Shown: piece by piece, positions 32,878-41,538 of the stretch
Position numbering within the stretch: position 1 is the stretch's first letter
Layout of the letters: each line of letters begins with the position of its first letter
Origin: UBA2334 sp964396895
GTDB lineage: Bacteria; Pseudomonadota; Gammaproteobacteria; Burkholderiales; Burkholderiaceae_C
NCBI GenBank assembly: GCA_964396895.1
Contig: CAYNGJ010000005.1
Location: forward strand, 62,001 to 126,000
Length of the DNA stretch: 64,000 nucleotides
Reading direction: 5' to 3'
The notes under the pieces: generated by a model
What the model was told of the DNA's origin: nothing
Seen by the model: the letters and a program-made list of their open reading frames with translations, nothing else
Database searches by the model: none
Made by a program: the position numbers and the translations under genes

Positions 32878-33138
32878 TTACTCCTCGGTGAGCACCAGCA
32901 CGGCGGCCAGCTCTGGCCGCTGGGTGAGTTGCCAGCAATGGCCGTCGGAGGCGGCCAGGTACACACGGCGGTGGCCCAGCTCCAGCGCGGGCGATTCATC
33001 GCGCATGTCCATGGCATCCACGATGATGGTGCGAATGTCGGGGTAGCGCGCCCGCCACAGGGCCGCGCCATCGCGCAAGCTGGTGGCGGCACCAAACAGG
33101 GTGCAGGCGGTTTGCAGGTGGTCTGAGGTCAGGGCCAT
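32878..33138 (-). CDS. small nif-associated protein (86 aa), function unknown
   Basis: Start MALTSDHLQTACTLFGAAT at 33138, stop TAA at 32878-32880, 4 bp before the DegT-like start. Contains LRDGAALWRARYPDIRTIIVDAMDMRDESP, then a beta-rich end. No cysteine motif beyond two scattered Cys. Not recognised. Spacing to nifT (35 bp) and to the DegT gene shows it is a real operon member. Confidence 0.75.
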   Translation of the reverse strand: MALTSDHLQTACTLFGAATSLRDGAALWRARYPDIRTIIVDAMDMRDESPALELGHRRVYLAASDGHCWQLTQRPELAAVLVLTEE

Positions 33139-33173
33139 GGTGTACTCCAGTGCGGTGGTGGGTGGGGCGAAAG

Positions 33174-33386
33174 TCAGACCTCTGCGATGCGCCGGGCTTC
33201 CACTGTGATGGGCAGGGGTGTGTCGGCGGGCATGGCAGGCAGGTCGAGCTGCCAGCCGTTGCCCAGCGTGACCAGGCCCCCCCACATGGCGGGCTGGACC
33301 ATGGACACGATGGGCTCCTCCAGGTCCTTTTTGGGCACGTAGGCGGTCAGGGCGCCCTTGCTGTCTTTGCGAATCATGACTTTCAT
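33174..33386 (-). CDS. nifT: NifT/FixU
   Basis: 70 aa, full length (MKVMIRKDSKGALTAYVPKKDLEEPIVSM...). NifT is small and conserved in nif clusters; its role is unclear and it is dispensable in tested species. Start at 33386 follows GGAGCC. Usually found after nifK, here it is in the nifB operon. Confidence 0.92.
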   Translation of the reverse strand: MKVMIRKDSKGALTAYVPKKDLEEPIVSMVQPAMWGGLVTLGNGWQLDLPAMPADTPLPITVEARRIAEV

Positions 33387-33430
33387 GGGGAGGCTCCGGT
33401 GGGTTCTGTGAAAGGGGAAGGGCGGGGTGT

Positions 33431-34615
33431 TCAGGCCACGGCACGCTGGTCTGCGCCGGGGTGTTCGGGGGGCGGGGATTGCTCGGCGGTGTCCAGCAGG
33501 GAGCGCAGCAGCCCAGGCAACGGCTCCAGCACCTGCGCCATCTCGGCCAGGGTGTTGTCTGGCCCCAGGGACAGGCGCACGGCGGCCAGGGCCTCGTCGG
33601 CGGGCACGCCCATGGCGCTGAGCACATGCGAAGGCTGGCTGCCGTCCGACGAACAGGCCGCGCCCGAGGCCGCCGCCACGCCCAGACGGCCCAGGCGTTG
33701 CAGCACCACCTCGGCCTGCAGCGTGCCCACGCGCAGGCAGGTGGTGCCGGGCAGGCGCGGGGTGTGACGGGCCCATATGTGTGTGGTGGGCAGCGCGGCC
33801 AGCCAGCGGGCTTCCAGTGCGTCGCGCAGGGCTCGGGTGTGCTGGGCCTGGGTGGCGACATCGCCCAGGTGCGCCAGCGCAGCGGCCAGGCCCACGATGC
33901 CGGGCAGGTTTTCGGTGCCACCCCGGCGGGCGCGCTCTTGGCTGCCCAGCGTCTGGGCTTGCAAGGGCACGCCCTGGCGCAGCAGCAGGGCACCGACGCC
34001 CTTGGGGCCATGGAATTTGTGGGCCGACAGCGACACCGCATCGGCCCCCAGGCTGGCAAAGTCAAACGGCAGCTTGCCGATGTACTGGGTGGCATCGGCA
34101 TGCAGCAGCGCACCGGCGCGGTGGCACAGCTCGGCCATGGCGGGCAAGGGCATGAGCACGCCGGTTTCGTTGTTGGCGGCCATGAGGGACACCACGCCCA
34201 CGTCGGACCCCAGCAGGTCGGCGGCGGCACCCAGGTCGAGGCTGCCATCGGCGTGCACGGGGATGAGATCGACCGCCACGCCCGAGTCGGCCAGGGCGCG
34301 GGCCATTTTGAGGTGACCGGCGTGTTCCACGGCGCTCAGCAGCACACGTTGGCGCGAGGGAGGGGCTGCCCCCAGCAGGCCACGCAGGGCCAGGTGGTTG
34401 GCCTCGGTGGCCCCGCTGGTGAACACCACCTCCTGGGGCTTGCAGCCCAAGGCTTGGGCGGTGGTGGACCGTGCCGCGCCCAGCGCCCGCTTGGCCGCCT
34501 CTCCGGCGGCGTGGGGCGACGAGGGGTTGGCCCAAAACGTGGTGAGTGCCTGGGTCATGGCCTGCACCACGGCGGGGGCCGGGGCGGTGGTGGCGTTGTG
34601 GTCCCAGTAAATCAT
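33431..34615 (-). CDS. NifS-like cysteine desulfurase
   Basis: 394 aa PLP enzyme. PLP lysine in LSAHKFHGPKG; active-site cysteine in SGAACSSDGSQPSHVL, the NifS/IscS class I loop. Start MIYWDHNATTAPAP at 34615. It provides sulfur for nitrogenase clusters, probably together with the HesB-type carrier and NifZ encoded upstream. It is distinct from the IscS-type enzyme at 41598, so the region encodes two desulfurases. Confidence 0.88.
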   Translation of the reverse strand: MIYWDHNATTAPAPAVVQAMTQALTTFWANPSSPHAAGEAAKRALGAARSTTAQALGCKPQEVVFTSGATEANHLALRGLLGAAPPSRQRVLLSAVEHAGHLKMARALADSGVAVDLIPVHADGSLDLGAAADLLGSDVGVVSLMAANNETGVLMPLPAMAELCHRAGALLHADATQYIGKLPFDFASLGADAVSLSAHKFHGPKGVGALLLRQGVPLQAQTLGSQERARRGGTENLPGIVGLAAALAHLGDVATQAQHTRALRDALEARWLAALPTTHIWARHTPRLPGTTCLRVGTLQAEVVLQRLGRLGVAAASGAACSSDGSQPSHVLSAMGVPADEALAAVRLSLGPDNTLAEMAQVLEPLPGLLRSLLDTAEQSPPPEHPGADQRAVA

Positions 34616-34640
34616 GGGGGTGTGCTCGGCGTGGGGTGGC

Positions 34641-35030
34641 TCAGGGCCAGAACACGCGATCGCTGTCCACACACAGTAGGTCCAGCAGCGGGTTGAGGTG
34701 GGGGCTGGTGTGGCGGGGCACCCAGGTGTGGGTCTGGTGGTCGCGGGCGCACAGCAGCCAGCCGTCTTCGTCGGTCAGCTGGGGCAGCAGGGTGCGGGCG
34801 GCTTCGCTGTCGGCGGGCAGCAGCCAGGCGATGTCGATGAGGCCGCCTTGTGGGTCCACGTTGCGCGAGCAGCACGGGCTTTCAATGCGGTAGCCCTTGC
34901 CCTCGTGCCACACCATGGGCTGTACGTAGCGGTAGCGCACCCGCTCGCGCAGGGCCTGGGTCAGGTGGCGTTGCACAAAGTCCAGCACGGGGCCCTGGGT
35001 GTTGGCACTGGTGCAGGGCAGGGTGCTCAC
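34641..35030 (-). CDS. uncharacterised nif-associated protein (129 aa)
   Basis: GTG at 35030 is chosen because GGAGG lies 5 bp upstream; a longer GTG frame starts at 35066 inside the preceding gene. FVQRHLTQALRERVRYRYVQPMVW and IESPCCSRNVDPQGGLIDIAWLL contain the only cysteine pair; WLLCARDHQTHTWVPR follows. Family not recognised. Lies between nifZ and the NifS-like gene (25 bp). Confidence 0.75.
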   Translation of the reverse strand: MSTLPCTSANTQGPVLDFVQRHLTQALRERVRYRYVQPMVWHEGKGYRIESPCCSRNVDPQGGLIDIAWLLPADSEAARTLLPQLTDEDGWLLCARDHQTHTWVPRHTSPHLNPLLDLLCVDSDRVFWP

Positions 35031-35062
35031 GGTGGCCTCCGGGTGGGATTGGCGGTGCAGGC

Positions 35063-35368
35063 TCACGCCATGTCCTCGGCATCGGTGGCGAGCGCCACCT
35101 CGGGCAGCCAGCCCTTGGGCACCGGGGCCAGTTCTTCTTCCAGGCAGCCCACCACGCAGCGGCCGAACTCCACCAGGTACACGGGCTCGTTGGCTTCCGT
35201 GTTGTGGCCCACATTGACGATTTCACCCACGTCGCCCGCCGTCACCAGCACGGCCATGGGCGGGTGCTCGGGGTGGCTGCCGTCGTTGACCAGGTCGCAC
35301 AGGGCCACCACGTACTGGCCCCAGGCGTACAGTGGGGCGCGGGGTTCGATGGATGTGGGGTGGTTCAT
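35063..35368 (-). CDS. second NifZ-domain protein
   Basis: 101 aa. GQYVVALCDLVNDG, VLVTAGDVGEIVNVGHNTEANEPVYLVEF follow the NifZ SH3-like pattern (GxxV...IxNDG...GxxGxV..V). It overlaps the first nifZ by an ATGA, so NifZ function appears split over two coupled genes. NifZ aids P-cluster maturation on the second MoFe half. Confidence 0.85.
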   Translation of the reverse strand: MNHPTSIEPRAPLYAWGQYVVALCDLVNDGSHPEHPPMAVLVTAGDVGEIVNVGHNTEANEPVYLVEFGRCVVGCLEEELAPVPKGWLPEVALATDAEDMA

Positions 35369-35730
35369 GGTGCGTGCTCCTGTGGGGCGGGGGTGGTGCC
35401 GAGGGTGTCGAGCAGACTGGCGTGTTGCCCCAGCTGCGCCAGTACCTCGTCGGGCAGGTTGTCCAGGGTGCAAAGCTCTTTGGCCCGCATGCCCACGCGG
35501 TGGCCGGAATCCACAAAGTCCACCGCGTAGATGTAGAACTGCTGCAAAAAGGTGTTGATGTTGGTGACGTAGCCGATCTCGCCCTTGTTCACCAGCACCT
35601 CCCCGATGTCTTTGCCGTTGTAAGTGCCGTCGTTGCGAATGACGCTGCGCGCCACCACCCGCTCACCGTAGCTGAAGCGCGGCGGAAAGGCCACTTCGAT
35701 CACGTCGTCATCGCGGTTGATGTCAGCCAT
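35365..35730 (-). CDS. nifZ: NifZ, MoFe protein maturation factor
   Basis: 121 aa. PRFSYGERVVARSVIRNDGTYNGKDIGEVLVNKGEIGYVTNINTFLQQFYIYAVDF is a clear NifZ domain. Shorter than the ~150 aa Azotobacter form. Start at 35730 lies inside the end of the LRV gene (8-bp overlap). Confidence 0.92.
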   Translation of the reverse strand: MADINRDDDVIEVAFPPRFSYGERVVARSVIRNDGTYNGKDIGEVLVNKGEIGYVTNINTFLQQFYIYAVDFVDSGHRVGMRAKELCTLDNLPDEVLAQLGQHASLLDTLGTTPAPQEHAP

Positions 35731-36583
35731 GGGGTGCTCCGGTGTGTGGGTGTGGCGGGTGGGTCCGTTGGGCTGGCGCGAACAAGGCCACGGGTGCCGT
35801 GGGCTCGGCCCGTTCCTGACGCTCGGCCAACTGGGCGCACACCTCGGGATCGGGGTCGTTGGCCAGGGTCAGCGCCACGGCCAGGGGCGCGCGCCGGGCG
35901 ACCTCCCAGCGCACGCGCCAGTCGCGGTCGTGCACCAGGTGCGCCAGCAGGTCCACGGGCAGGCGTTCGGCCACCACGCGGCGCACCTCGGACTCGCGAT
36001 CATTGGCCATGGAGAGCAAGGCGGGCATTTCCAGCCGCTGGGCCACGCGCATGCGCACCGTGCGGTCGGGGTCGTGCTTGAGCGAGAGCAGCAGGGCCAG
36101 CGGCAGCCGACGGGCCACCAGTTCGCGCACGCCGTAGTCCGGATCGTCCAGCAGCGCCGCCAGGCCGATGGGGGACAGTCGGTGGGCCACGCGCAAGCGC
36201 ACCTCGCGGTGCGGGTCGTGGGCCAATGGGGCCAGCTGGGTCACGGGCAGGCGCAGGGCCACCTGCATGCGCACGGTTTCATCGGGGTCGTTGACCAGGG
36301 CGGGTAGGTGGAACACGCTGGCGTGGCGGGCTGCGATGGCGCGCACCTCGAAATAGGGATGTGTCAGGCTTTGTACGGCCAGCTCGGGGTGCCAGCGGAA
36401 GAAGCGCACGATGCGCAGCGCATAGGCGTCTTGCATGCAGGCATGGCCGGGCTGACAGCCTTGCGGTTGGGGCAGAGCGGCCAGCGCCGCGTGCGGGCAG
36501 GCGGCACAGTCAATGGGCCCACCTTGCCAATGGAGCGGGGCAATGTTGTCGGTGCCGCTGCGCAGCCGGTGGTCGGCGCTCAT
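35723..36583 (-). CDS. LRV (leucine-rich repeat variant) Fe-S protein
   Basis: 286 aa. The N-terminal cysteine cluster CAACPHAALAALPQPQGCQPGHAC holds four cysteines expected to bind [4Fe-4S]. Residues about 60-250 are eight or so 24-residue LRV repeats of the type L-x-L-x-x-D-P-D-x-x-V-R-x-x-V-A-x-R-L. Same architecture as the Azotobacter nif-linked LRV protein. Role unknown; ATGA overlap with the TPR gene upstream. Confidence 0.9.
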   Translation of the reverse strand: MSADHRLRSGTDNIAPLHWQGGPIDCAACPHAALAALPQPQGCQPGHACMQDAYALRIVRFFRWHPELAVQSLTHPYFEVRAIAARHASVFHLPALVNDPDETVRMQVALRLPVTQLAPLAHDPHREVRLRVAHRLSPIGLAALLDDPDYGVRELVARRLPLALLLSLKHDPDRTVRMRVAQRLEMPALLSMANDRESEVRRVVAERLPVDLLAHLVHDRDWRVRWEVARRAPLAVALTLANDPDPEVCAQLAERQERAEPTAPVALFAPAQRTHPPHPHTGAPHG

Positions 36584-37143
36584 GGGGTGGATCCCCAGCC
36601 CCGCACGGGGTAGTCCAGCGCTTCGTCAGACGCCGGGTCGGACGAGAGGTGGCGGGCCAGCACATGGGCGAGCAGGGCGCCGCCCACTCGGTCTTGCGGG
36701 TCCAGACGGCGGAGTTCACCCATCCACAGCTGGGCCGCTTCCACATCGGACAGGCGCAGGCTGAGGTAGGCCAGCCCTTTGAGGGTGAACAGGTAAAAAC
36801 GCACGGCCGCGTTGTGACGGGCATCATCGTCGCTGGGAGGTTGGTCGCCAAAACACGGGCCCAGCGCGGTGCGGGCAATGGCCAGCGCGCTTTCGGCCAC
36901 GGCACGGGCCTCGTCGAGCTGGTGGCCGTAAAAATAGAACCGGTACAGCGCAATCAGCGGTGCCGGGTGACGGGGGGCCGCCGCTTGGGCTTGGTGCAGC
37001 AAGGCCAAGGCCTGCGCGGGTTGCTCCCGCAGCAGCCCGGCCTGTTCGATGAGCTGGGTGGCCAGCGGACTCAGGCCACCCCCGATGGCGGTGTGTGCGA
37101 AGGCCGCCACCGCATCGTTGATGTCGAGGTTGCCTGCGTCCAT
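36580..37143 (-). CDS. TPR-type protein of the nifB operon
   Basis: 187 aa from MDAGNLDINDAV. Helical repeats (QPAQALALLHQAQAAAPRHPAPLIALYRFYFYGHQLDEARAVAESAL, LKGLAYLSLRLSDVEAAQLWMGEL) resemble tetratricopeptide units. Soluble, no signal peptide. A scaffold role in nitrogenase assembly is plausible given neighbours LRV and HesB-like, but unproven. Confidence 0.8.
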   Translation of the reverse strand: MDAGNLDINDAVAAFAHTAIGGGLSPLATQLIEQAGLLREQPAQALALLHQAQAAAPRHPAPLIALYRFYFYGHQLDEARAVAESALAIARTALGPCFGDQPPSDDDARHNAAVRFYLFTLKGLAYLSLRLSDVEAAQLWMGELRRLDPQDRVGGALLAHVLARHLSSDPASDEALDYPVRGWGSTP

Positions 37144-37159
37144 GGTGGCCTGCCTTGGC

Positions 37160-37564
37160 TCAGCCCAGGGTGGCCACTGCAGGGCGGCCACGGGTGATGG
37201 CGCCGATCTCGATCTTTGCGACGCCAGGGGGCGCTGCTTCTGCGGCACTGCTGCAGGCACACGCCTCTTGTTTGGGGTCGATGAAGGTGAGGCCGGACTG
37301 CGTGGGACGGTCCACGAAGTCGATGGTCACGCCTTCGAGCAGCAAGCGGCTCTCGGCGGGCAGGAACAGCGACAGGCCGTTGTACACCAGGGTCTGGTCC
37401 CCCGGCAACGGTGCGGCCTGGGCGCTGAACTCGGCGTTGAATCCGGAGCACCCTCCAGGACTGACCAGCAGGTGAAAACCGGCCCCGGCGGGCAGGCCGG
37501 AGAAGCGCACGATGCGGTTCATGAACTTCTCGGCGGCGGGCGTGATGGTGACGTTGGGCAGCAT
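37160..37564 (-). CDS. HesB/IscA-type Fe-S carrier of the nif region
   Basis: 134 aa A-type carrier. Conserved cysteines in SPGGCSGFNAEF and ACACSS; the C-terminal 25 residues extend past the normal end. Start at 37564. Third A-type protein in the window, besides 43392 and 43779. Located between fdxN and the TPR gene, so likely devoted to nitrogenase or NifB cluster supply. Confidence 0.88.
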   Translation of the reverse strand: MLPNVTITPAAEKFMNRIVRFSGLPAGAGFHLLVSPGGCSGFNAEFSAQAAPLPGDQTLVYNGLSLFLPAESRLLLEGVTIDFVDRPTQSGLTFIDPKQEACACSSAAEAAPPGVAKIEIGAITRGRPAVATLG

Positions 37565-37595
37565 GGTGGGCCTTGGTTCGGGGTGGTGAACGGGT

Positions 37596-37790
37596 TCAGA
37601 CCTTGACGATGCAACCATCGACCGGGCACACGGCCACGCACTGGGGCTCGTCGTACTGGTCTTCGCACTCGGTGCACTTCTTGGGGTCGATCACGTAGGT
37701 GCCGCCTTTTTCGCGAATGGCCACGTTGGGGCATTCAGGCTCGCAGGCGGAGCAGGCGGTGCAGGTGGAAGCGATGATTTTCAAGGCCAT
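37596..37790 (-). CDS. fdxN: 2[4Fe-4S] ferredoxin downstream of nifB
   Basis: 64 aa. Motifs CTACSACEPECP and CTECEDQYDEPQCVAVCP: the second has a long insertion between cysteines 2 and 3 (C-X2-C-X8-C-X3-C), the FdxN/YfhL pattern. In other species FdxN donates electrons to NifB or nitrogenase. 61 bp after nifB. Confidence 0.92.
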   Translation of the reverse strand: MALKIIASTCTACSACEPECPNVAIREKGGTYVIDPKKCTECEDQYDEPQCVAVCPVDGCIVKV

Positions 37791-37851
37791 GGTGACTCTC
37801 CTGTGTGGTCGTGGTGGTGGAAAAAGGGGGGATGGCAGGGAATGTCAGGCG

Positions 37852-39459
37852 TCAGGCGGCCTGGGCCATGTCGATGGTGCCGCTGGTGAACGCACCCTGG
37901 CGGATCTGGGCATCGCCACGGGTGTGGTGGGTGGTGGTTCCGCTGACGACGCGCTGGCGGTAGTCGTTGAACCAGTCCAGCGCGGCCTTCTCGATGAACT
38001 CGCCCACGTACTGGTCCACCGGCTCAATGCCCGCCTGTGCCAGTTCGTCTTTGGGGCAGGCGCCGATCTTGGCCACCAGCACGGCATGGCAGTCGTTGAT
38101 GGCGCGCACCACCGAGGGCAATTGCTCGTCGTCGCCCGCACCGCCCTGGCAGTACTGGTCCACCCGGCGGTGGCCCACAAACAGGGCTTGGGCGGCCGAA
38201 ACTTCAAAGATTTGAAACTCGGTGACGTGGCCAAAGTGTTCGTTCACCCGTCCGCCGCCCTTGGTGGCCACGGCCACCAGCACCTTCATGTCGTCCAGCC
38301 CGGTCAGGGACTGCGCATCGGCCAGGGCCTGTTGTTTGGCGGCGTGTTGGGCCTGGCGTTCATCTTCCACCTTGTCCTGGTAGGCACGACGACGGTCCAG
38401 GTCGTAGACCACTTCCATTTGTTCAATCTTGTCGAGGGTGAACTCCTCGCTGCGGTCTTCGCCCAGCAGTCCCACCGCGTCGGCACGGCACTGGCGACAA
38501 TGGCGCATCAGGTTGGCGCCGCCCATGCACGCGTCCTGCACGGCTTTCAGCTCCTGGGCGGTGGGGCCGCGTTGGCCGGTCAGGCCAAACACCGTGCCGT
38601 GTTCGGCCTCGGAGATGAGGGGCATGATGTTGTGCAGGAAGGCACCGCGCTTTTTGACTTCGCGGTTCACCTCGATCAGGTGCTCGTCGTTGATGCCAGG
38701 AATCAGCACCGAGTTGATCTTGGTCAGCACGCCGCGTGCGGTCAGCATTTCCAGGCCCAGCATCTGACGCTCGTGCAGAATTTTGGCGGCCTCGTAACCG
38801 GTCACGCGTTTGTGGTTCCAGAAAATCCAGGGGTAGATTTTTTCGCCCACAGCCGGGTCCACCATGTTGATGGTGATGGTCACGTGGTCAATGTTGTACT
38901 GGCAGATTTCGTCCACCAGGTCGGGCAGGGCCAGACCGTTGGTGGAAATGCACAGCTTGATGTCGGGCGCCTGCTGCTGGAGCATGCGGAAGGTGTCAAA
39001 CGTCTTCTGTGGGTTGGCCAGCGAGTCGCCCGGGCCAGCCACACCCAGCACCGTCATCTGGGGGATTTCGCTGGCCACGGCCACCACTTTTTTCACCGCC
39101 TGCTCGGGTGTGAGCTTCTGGCTGACCACGCCGGGGCGGCTTTCGTTGCTGCAGTCGTATTTGCGGTTGCAGTAGTTGCACTGGATGTTGCAGGCCGGCG
39201 CCACCGCCACGTGCATGCGGGCGAAGTGGTGGTGGGCTTCTTCGGAGTAGCAGGGGTGGTTCTTGATCTTGTCCCAGATTTCGGTGGGCATGTCTTCTGG
39301 GCCACCGGAAGAGCCGCAACTGGCTTTGCCGTCGCCGCCTTCGGTGCCACACCCACCACCGGTTTCTGGCAGGTCGAGTTTGGCGCCCAGGGGCTTGATT
39401 TGACCGATGCCAACGTAGGTTGCAGCCGGCAGGGATTGGGTGTTCGCACTGAGTTGCAT
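37852..39459 (-). CDS. nifB: NifB, radical-SAM FeMo-co core synthase
   Basis: 535 aa. Radical-SAM cysteines C90, C94, C97 (CNIQCNYC); further conserved RHCRQCRADAVG cysteines; a C-terminal NifX-like cofactor-carrier domain (about 385-510, MKVLVAVATKGGGRVNEHFGH). A Cys/Gly-rich N-terminal segment (GGGCGTEGGDGKASCG) precedes the core. Makes the [8Fe-9S-C] NifB-co. Start at 39459, 34 nt after the predicted sigma-54 start. Confidence 0.97.
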   Translation of the reverse strand: MQLSANTQSLPAATYVGIGQIKPLGAKLDLPETGGGCGTEGGDGKASCGSSGGPEDMPTEIWDKIKNHPCYSEEAHHHFARMHVAVAPACNIQCNYCNRKYDCSNESRPGVVSQKLTPEQAVKKVVAVASEIPQMTVLGVAGPGDSLANPQKTFDTFRMLQQQAPDIKLCISTNGLALPDLVDEICQYNIDHVTITINMVDPAVGEKIYPWIFWNHKRVTGYEAAKILHERQMLGLEMLTARGVLTKINSVLIPGINDEHLIEVNREVKKRGAFLHNIMPLISEAEHGTVFGLTGQRGPTAQELKAVQDACMGGANLMRHCRQCRADAVGLLGEDRSEEFTLDKIEQMEVVYDLDRRRAYQDKVEDERQAQHAAKQQALADAQSLTGLDDMKVLVAVATKGGGRVNEHFGHVTEFQIFEVSAAQALFVGHRRVDQYCQGGAGDDEQLPSVVRAINDCHAVLVAKIGACPKDELAQAGIEPVDQYVGEFIEKAALDWFNDYRQRVVSGTTTHHTRGDAQIRQGAFTSGTIDMAQAA

Positions 39460-39503
39460 GAGGGGCCTTCCTCGCGGCCAGATGTGGCCGCCTGCCCCCT
39501 CTA

Positions 39504-39519
39504 TGCCAAATCCGTGCCA
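39504..39519 (-). promoter_or_regulatory. sigma-54 promoter of nifB operon
   Basis: Minus strand TGGCACGGATTTGGCA: perfect TGGCACG, GC at -12, 10-bp spacing. Confidence 0.85.
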
Positions 39520-39604
39520 CCCGAAAAACCCTTCAAAAGGCCCGAAATCGTTGGTTTTGTCGCGTCTTGGGCGTGCCCCGTGTGCGACAAACGTTGCAAG
39601 CCCC

Positions 39605-39620
39605 TGTCGGTGTTCGGACA
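39605..39620. promoter_or_regulatory. NifA site upstream of nifB
   Basis: TGT-CGGTGTTCGG-ACA, perfect TGT-N10-ACA, about 90-100 bp upstream of the -24 element. A TTGTCGC...GCGACAA inverted repeat (39557-39590) lies in between. The nifA stop is only 24 bp further upstream. Confidence 0.8.
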
Positions 39621-39643
39621 AAGGCCACAGCGCGTGGCGGTTG

Positions 39644-41335
39644 TCAGAACTTGCGCACCTCGATGTCGTATTTGCGCAGGGCGTAGCCCATTTGCCGTGG
39701 GGAAATTTTCAGCAAACGCGCGGCCTTGGCCTGTACCCAGCCGCAGCGCTCCATGGCCCACACCAGGCGTTCGCGTTCGCCGTCGGGTTTGTCGGGCTCG
39801 TGGTCGGTGGCCACTGGTGGCACGGGCTCGCTGTGTTCATGGGGCGACAGGTCGGCAGGCTCGGCATCCAGCACCTCGGGTGCGGGCTCAGAGGGGGTGT
39901 TGCCGGGCACTTCGGCAATGGGGATTTCGCCCAAGCGCAGGGGGCGAACGGCGTCTTCCCGGTCGATGTGGTGCAGCACCTGGGTCAGGCAGCGGTTTTC
40001 GCGGCACGGAAAGGCCAGGTCGCTGATCACGCCGTCGTGCGTCATGGTGGCGGTGCGTTCCACGCAGTTTTCAAGTTCCCGGACGTTGCCCGGCCAGTAG
40101 CAGCTGGTCAGGACGCGGATGGCCGATGGGCTGAAGCGGGTCTCGCGCTGGTTGTCGGCGTTGAAACGCTCCAGAAAGTGTTGCGCCATGGCCGGAATGT
40201 CCTCGCGCCGCTCCCGCAGCGGCGGCAGCTGGATGCTGACCACGTTGATGCGGTAGTACAGGTCGGCCCGAAACTCACCCGCCTGAACCATGCGCTCCAG
40301 GTTGCGGTTGGTGGCCAGGATCAGCCGCACATCGACCTTGACCGGCGTGTTGCCGCCCACCCGCTCAAATTCGCGCTCTTGCAACACGCGCAACAGCTTG
40401 GCTTGGAAGGAGGCGGAAATGTCGCCGATCTCGTCCAGAAACAAGGTGCCGCCGTGGGCCAGCTCGAAGCGCCCTTTGCGCTGGCCCTGCGCACCGGTGA
40501 ACGAGCCCTTTTCGTGGCCGAACAGCTCGCTTTCCAGCAGCGATTCGGTCAGCGCCGCGCAGTTCACGCGGATGAAGGCCTCCCGCTTGCGCGGCGACAG
40601 GTTGTGAATGGCGCGCGCAATCACCTCTTTGCCTGTGCCACTCTCTCCCCGCAGCAACACCGTGGTGCGCGCCGGCGCCACCAGGTGCACCTGCTCGAAC
40701 ACCGCTTGCATGGGCACCGACACGCCGATGACCTGGTCCAGCTGCTGGGCTGGCTTGAGCACCTTGTGCATGCGCCGCACTTCGTCCTGGAACTGGTGGT
40801 GGGCCTGGCTGACGCTGCGGTGCAGCAGCAAGGCCTGTCCCATGAGGGTGGCCACCATTTTGAGCAACCGCAGGTCGTCGGAGAACACCCGTTGGTCGCC
40901 TGGGTTGAGGCAGTCGATGGAAAGCACCCCCACGGTGCGTCTGTCTGCCCGGATGGGGGTGACCAGCACCGCCACGGTGACCCCGGGCGATTGATCGGCC
41001 GCACCGGTGCGGTTCAGAAACAGGGGTTCGGTCCGGACGTCGTGGACCACCATTGGCACGCCACTGACGTACACCCTGCCCACAATGCCTTCCCCCGACT
41101 TGAAGGTCAGCCGCTGCTGCTCTTCCCGGGACAGGCCGATGGCGCACAGGCCTTTGAGGTGGCCGTCCGCCTCTGACAGCACCACAAAGGCACGCCGCCA
41201 GTCGAACGCGTGGACCAGGTAGTTCAGGGCCTCGCGAAAGGTTTTGCCAACGTCCAGTGATGTGGCCAGTGTTTTGCTGACCTCATACACCGCCTCCAGC
41301 TCGCGCCGGGCCGCAACGGTTTGGGGATGGACCAT
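39644..41335 (-). CDS. nifA: NifA, sigma-54-dependent nif activator
   Basis: 563 aa. GAF domain about 10-170; AAA+ domain about 200-430 with Walker A GESGTGKE (230-237), sigma-54 loop GSFTGA (277-282, usual form GAFTGA) and Walker B TLFLDE; HTH at about 530-560 (AKAARLLKISPRQMGYAL). Cysteines C412, C424, C444 and C449 give exactly C-X11-C-X19-C-X4-C, the pattern of oxygen-sensitive NifA proteins, which work without NifL. A Pro/Glu-rich linker precedes the HTH. Start MVHPQTVAARRELE at 41335. Confidence 0.97.
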   Translation of the reverse strand: MVHPQTVAARRELEAVYEVSKTLATSLDVGKTFREALNYLVHAFDWRRAFVVLSEADGHLKGLCAIGLSREEQQRLTFKSGEGIVGRVYVSGVPMVVHDVRTEPLFLNRTGAADQSPGVTVAVLVTPIRADRRTVGVLSIDCLNPGDQRVFSDDLRLLKMVATLMGQALLLHRSVSQAHHQFQDEVRRMHKVLKPAQQLDQVIGVSVPMQAVFEQVHLVAPARTTVLLRGESGTGKEVIARAIHNLSPRKREAFIRVNCAALTESLLESELFGHEKGSFTGAQGQRKGRFELAHGGTLFLDEIGDISASFQAKLLRVLQEREFERVGGNTPVKVDVRLILATNRNLERMVQAGEFRADLYYRINVVSIQLPPLRERREDIPAMAQHFLERFNADNQRETRFSPSAIRVLTSCYWPGNVRELENCVERTATMTHDGVISDLAFPCRENRCLTQVLHHIDREDAVRPLRLGEIPIAEVPGNTPSEPAPEVLDAEPADLSPHEHSEPVPPVATDHEPDKPDGERERLVWAMERCGWVQAKAARLLKISPRQMGYALRKYDIEVRKF

Positions 41336-41378
41336 GGATGCACCGCTTTCATGCAGAAGGAATTTGGCCACCGCCGCA

Positions 41379-41394
41379 AGCAAAAAACATACCT
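41379..41394 (-). promoter_or_regulatory. possible sigma-54 promoter of nifA
   Basis: Minus strand AGGTATGTTTTTTGCT has GG-N10-GC, TTGCT at -12 and a T-tract, but lacks the TGGCAC block. Predicted start about 33 bp before the nifA ATG. Implies autoactivation or NtrC control. Confidence 0.5.
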
Positions 41395-41437
41395 TGTGTA
41401 GGGGTTTGCCCGTGCACAACCGACCCAGCGGATGGTT

Positions 41438-41453
41438 TGTGTTGAAGCCGACA
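41438..41453. promoter_or_regulatory. NifA site 1 between nifA and isc operon
   Basis: TGT-GTTGAAGCCG-ACA, perfect match. Confidence 0.75.
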
Positions 41454-41472
41454 GGATGCGTGCCGCCAATGG

Positions 41473-41488
41473 TGTCGTGGCTGGAACA
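41473..41488. promoter_or_regulatory. NifA site 2 between nifA and isc operon
   Basis: TGT-CGTGGCTGGA-ACA, perfect match, 35 bp from site 1 centre to centre. Confidence 0.75.
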
Positions 41489-41538
41489 AAACCGACAAAT
41501 TCAGGGTGCTTTTGGCCGATTGGAGGGGTGACGGCGGG

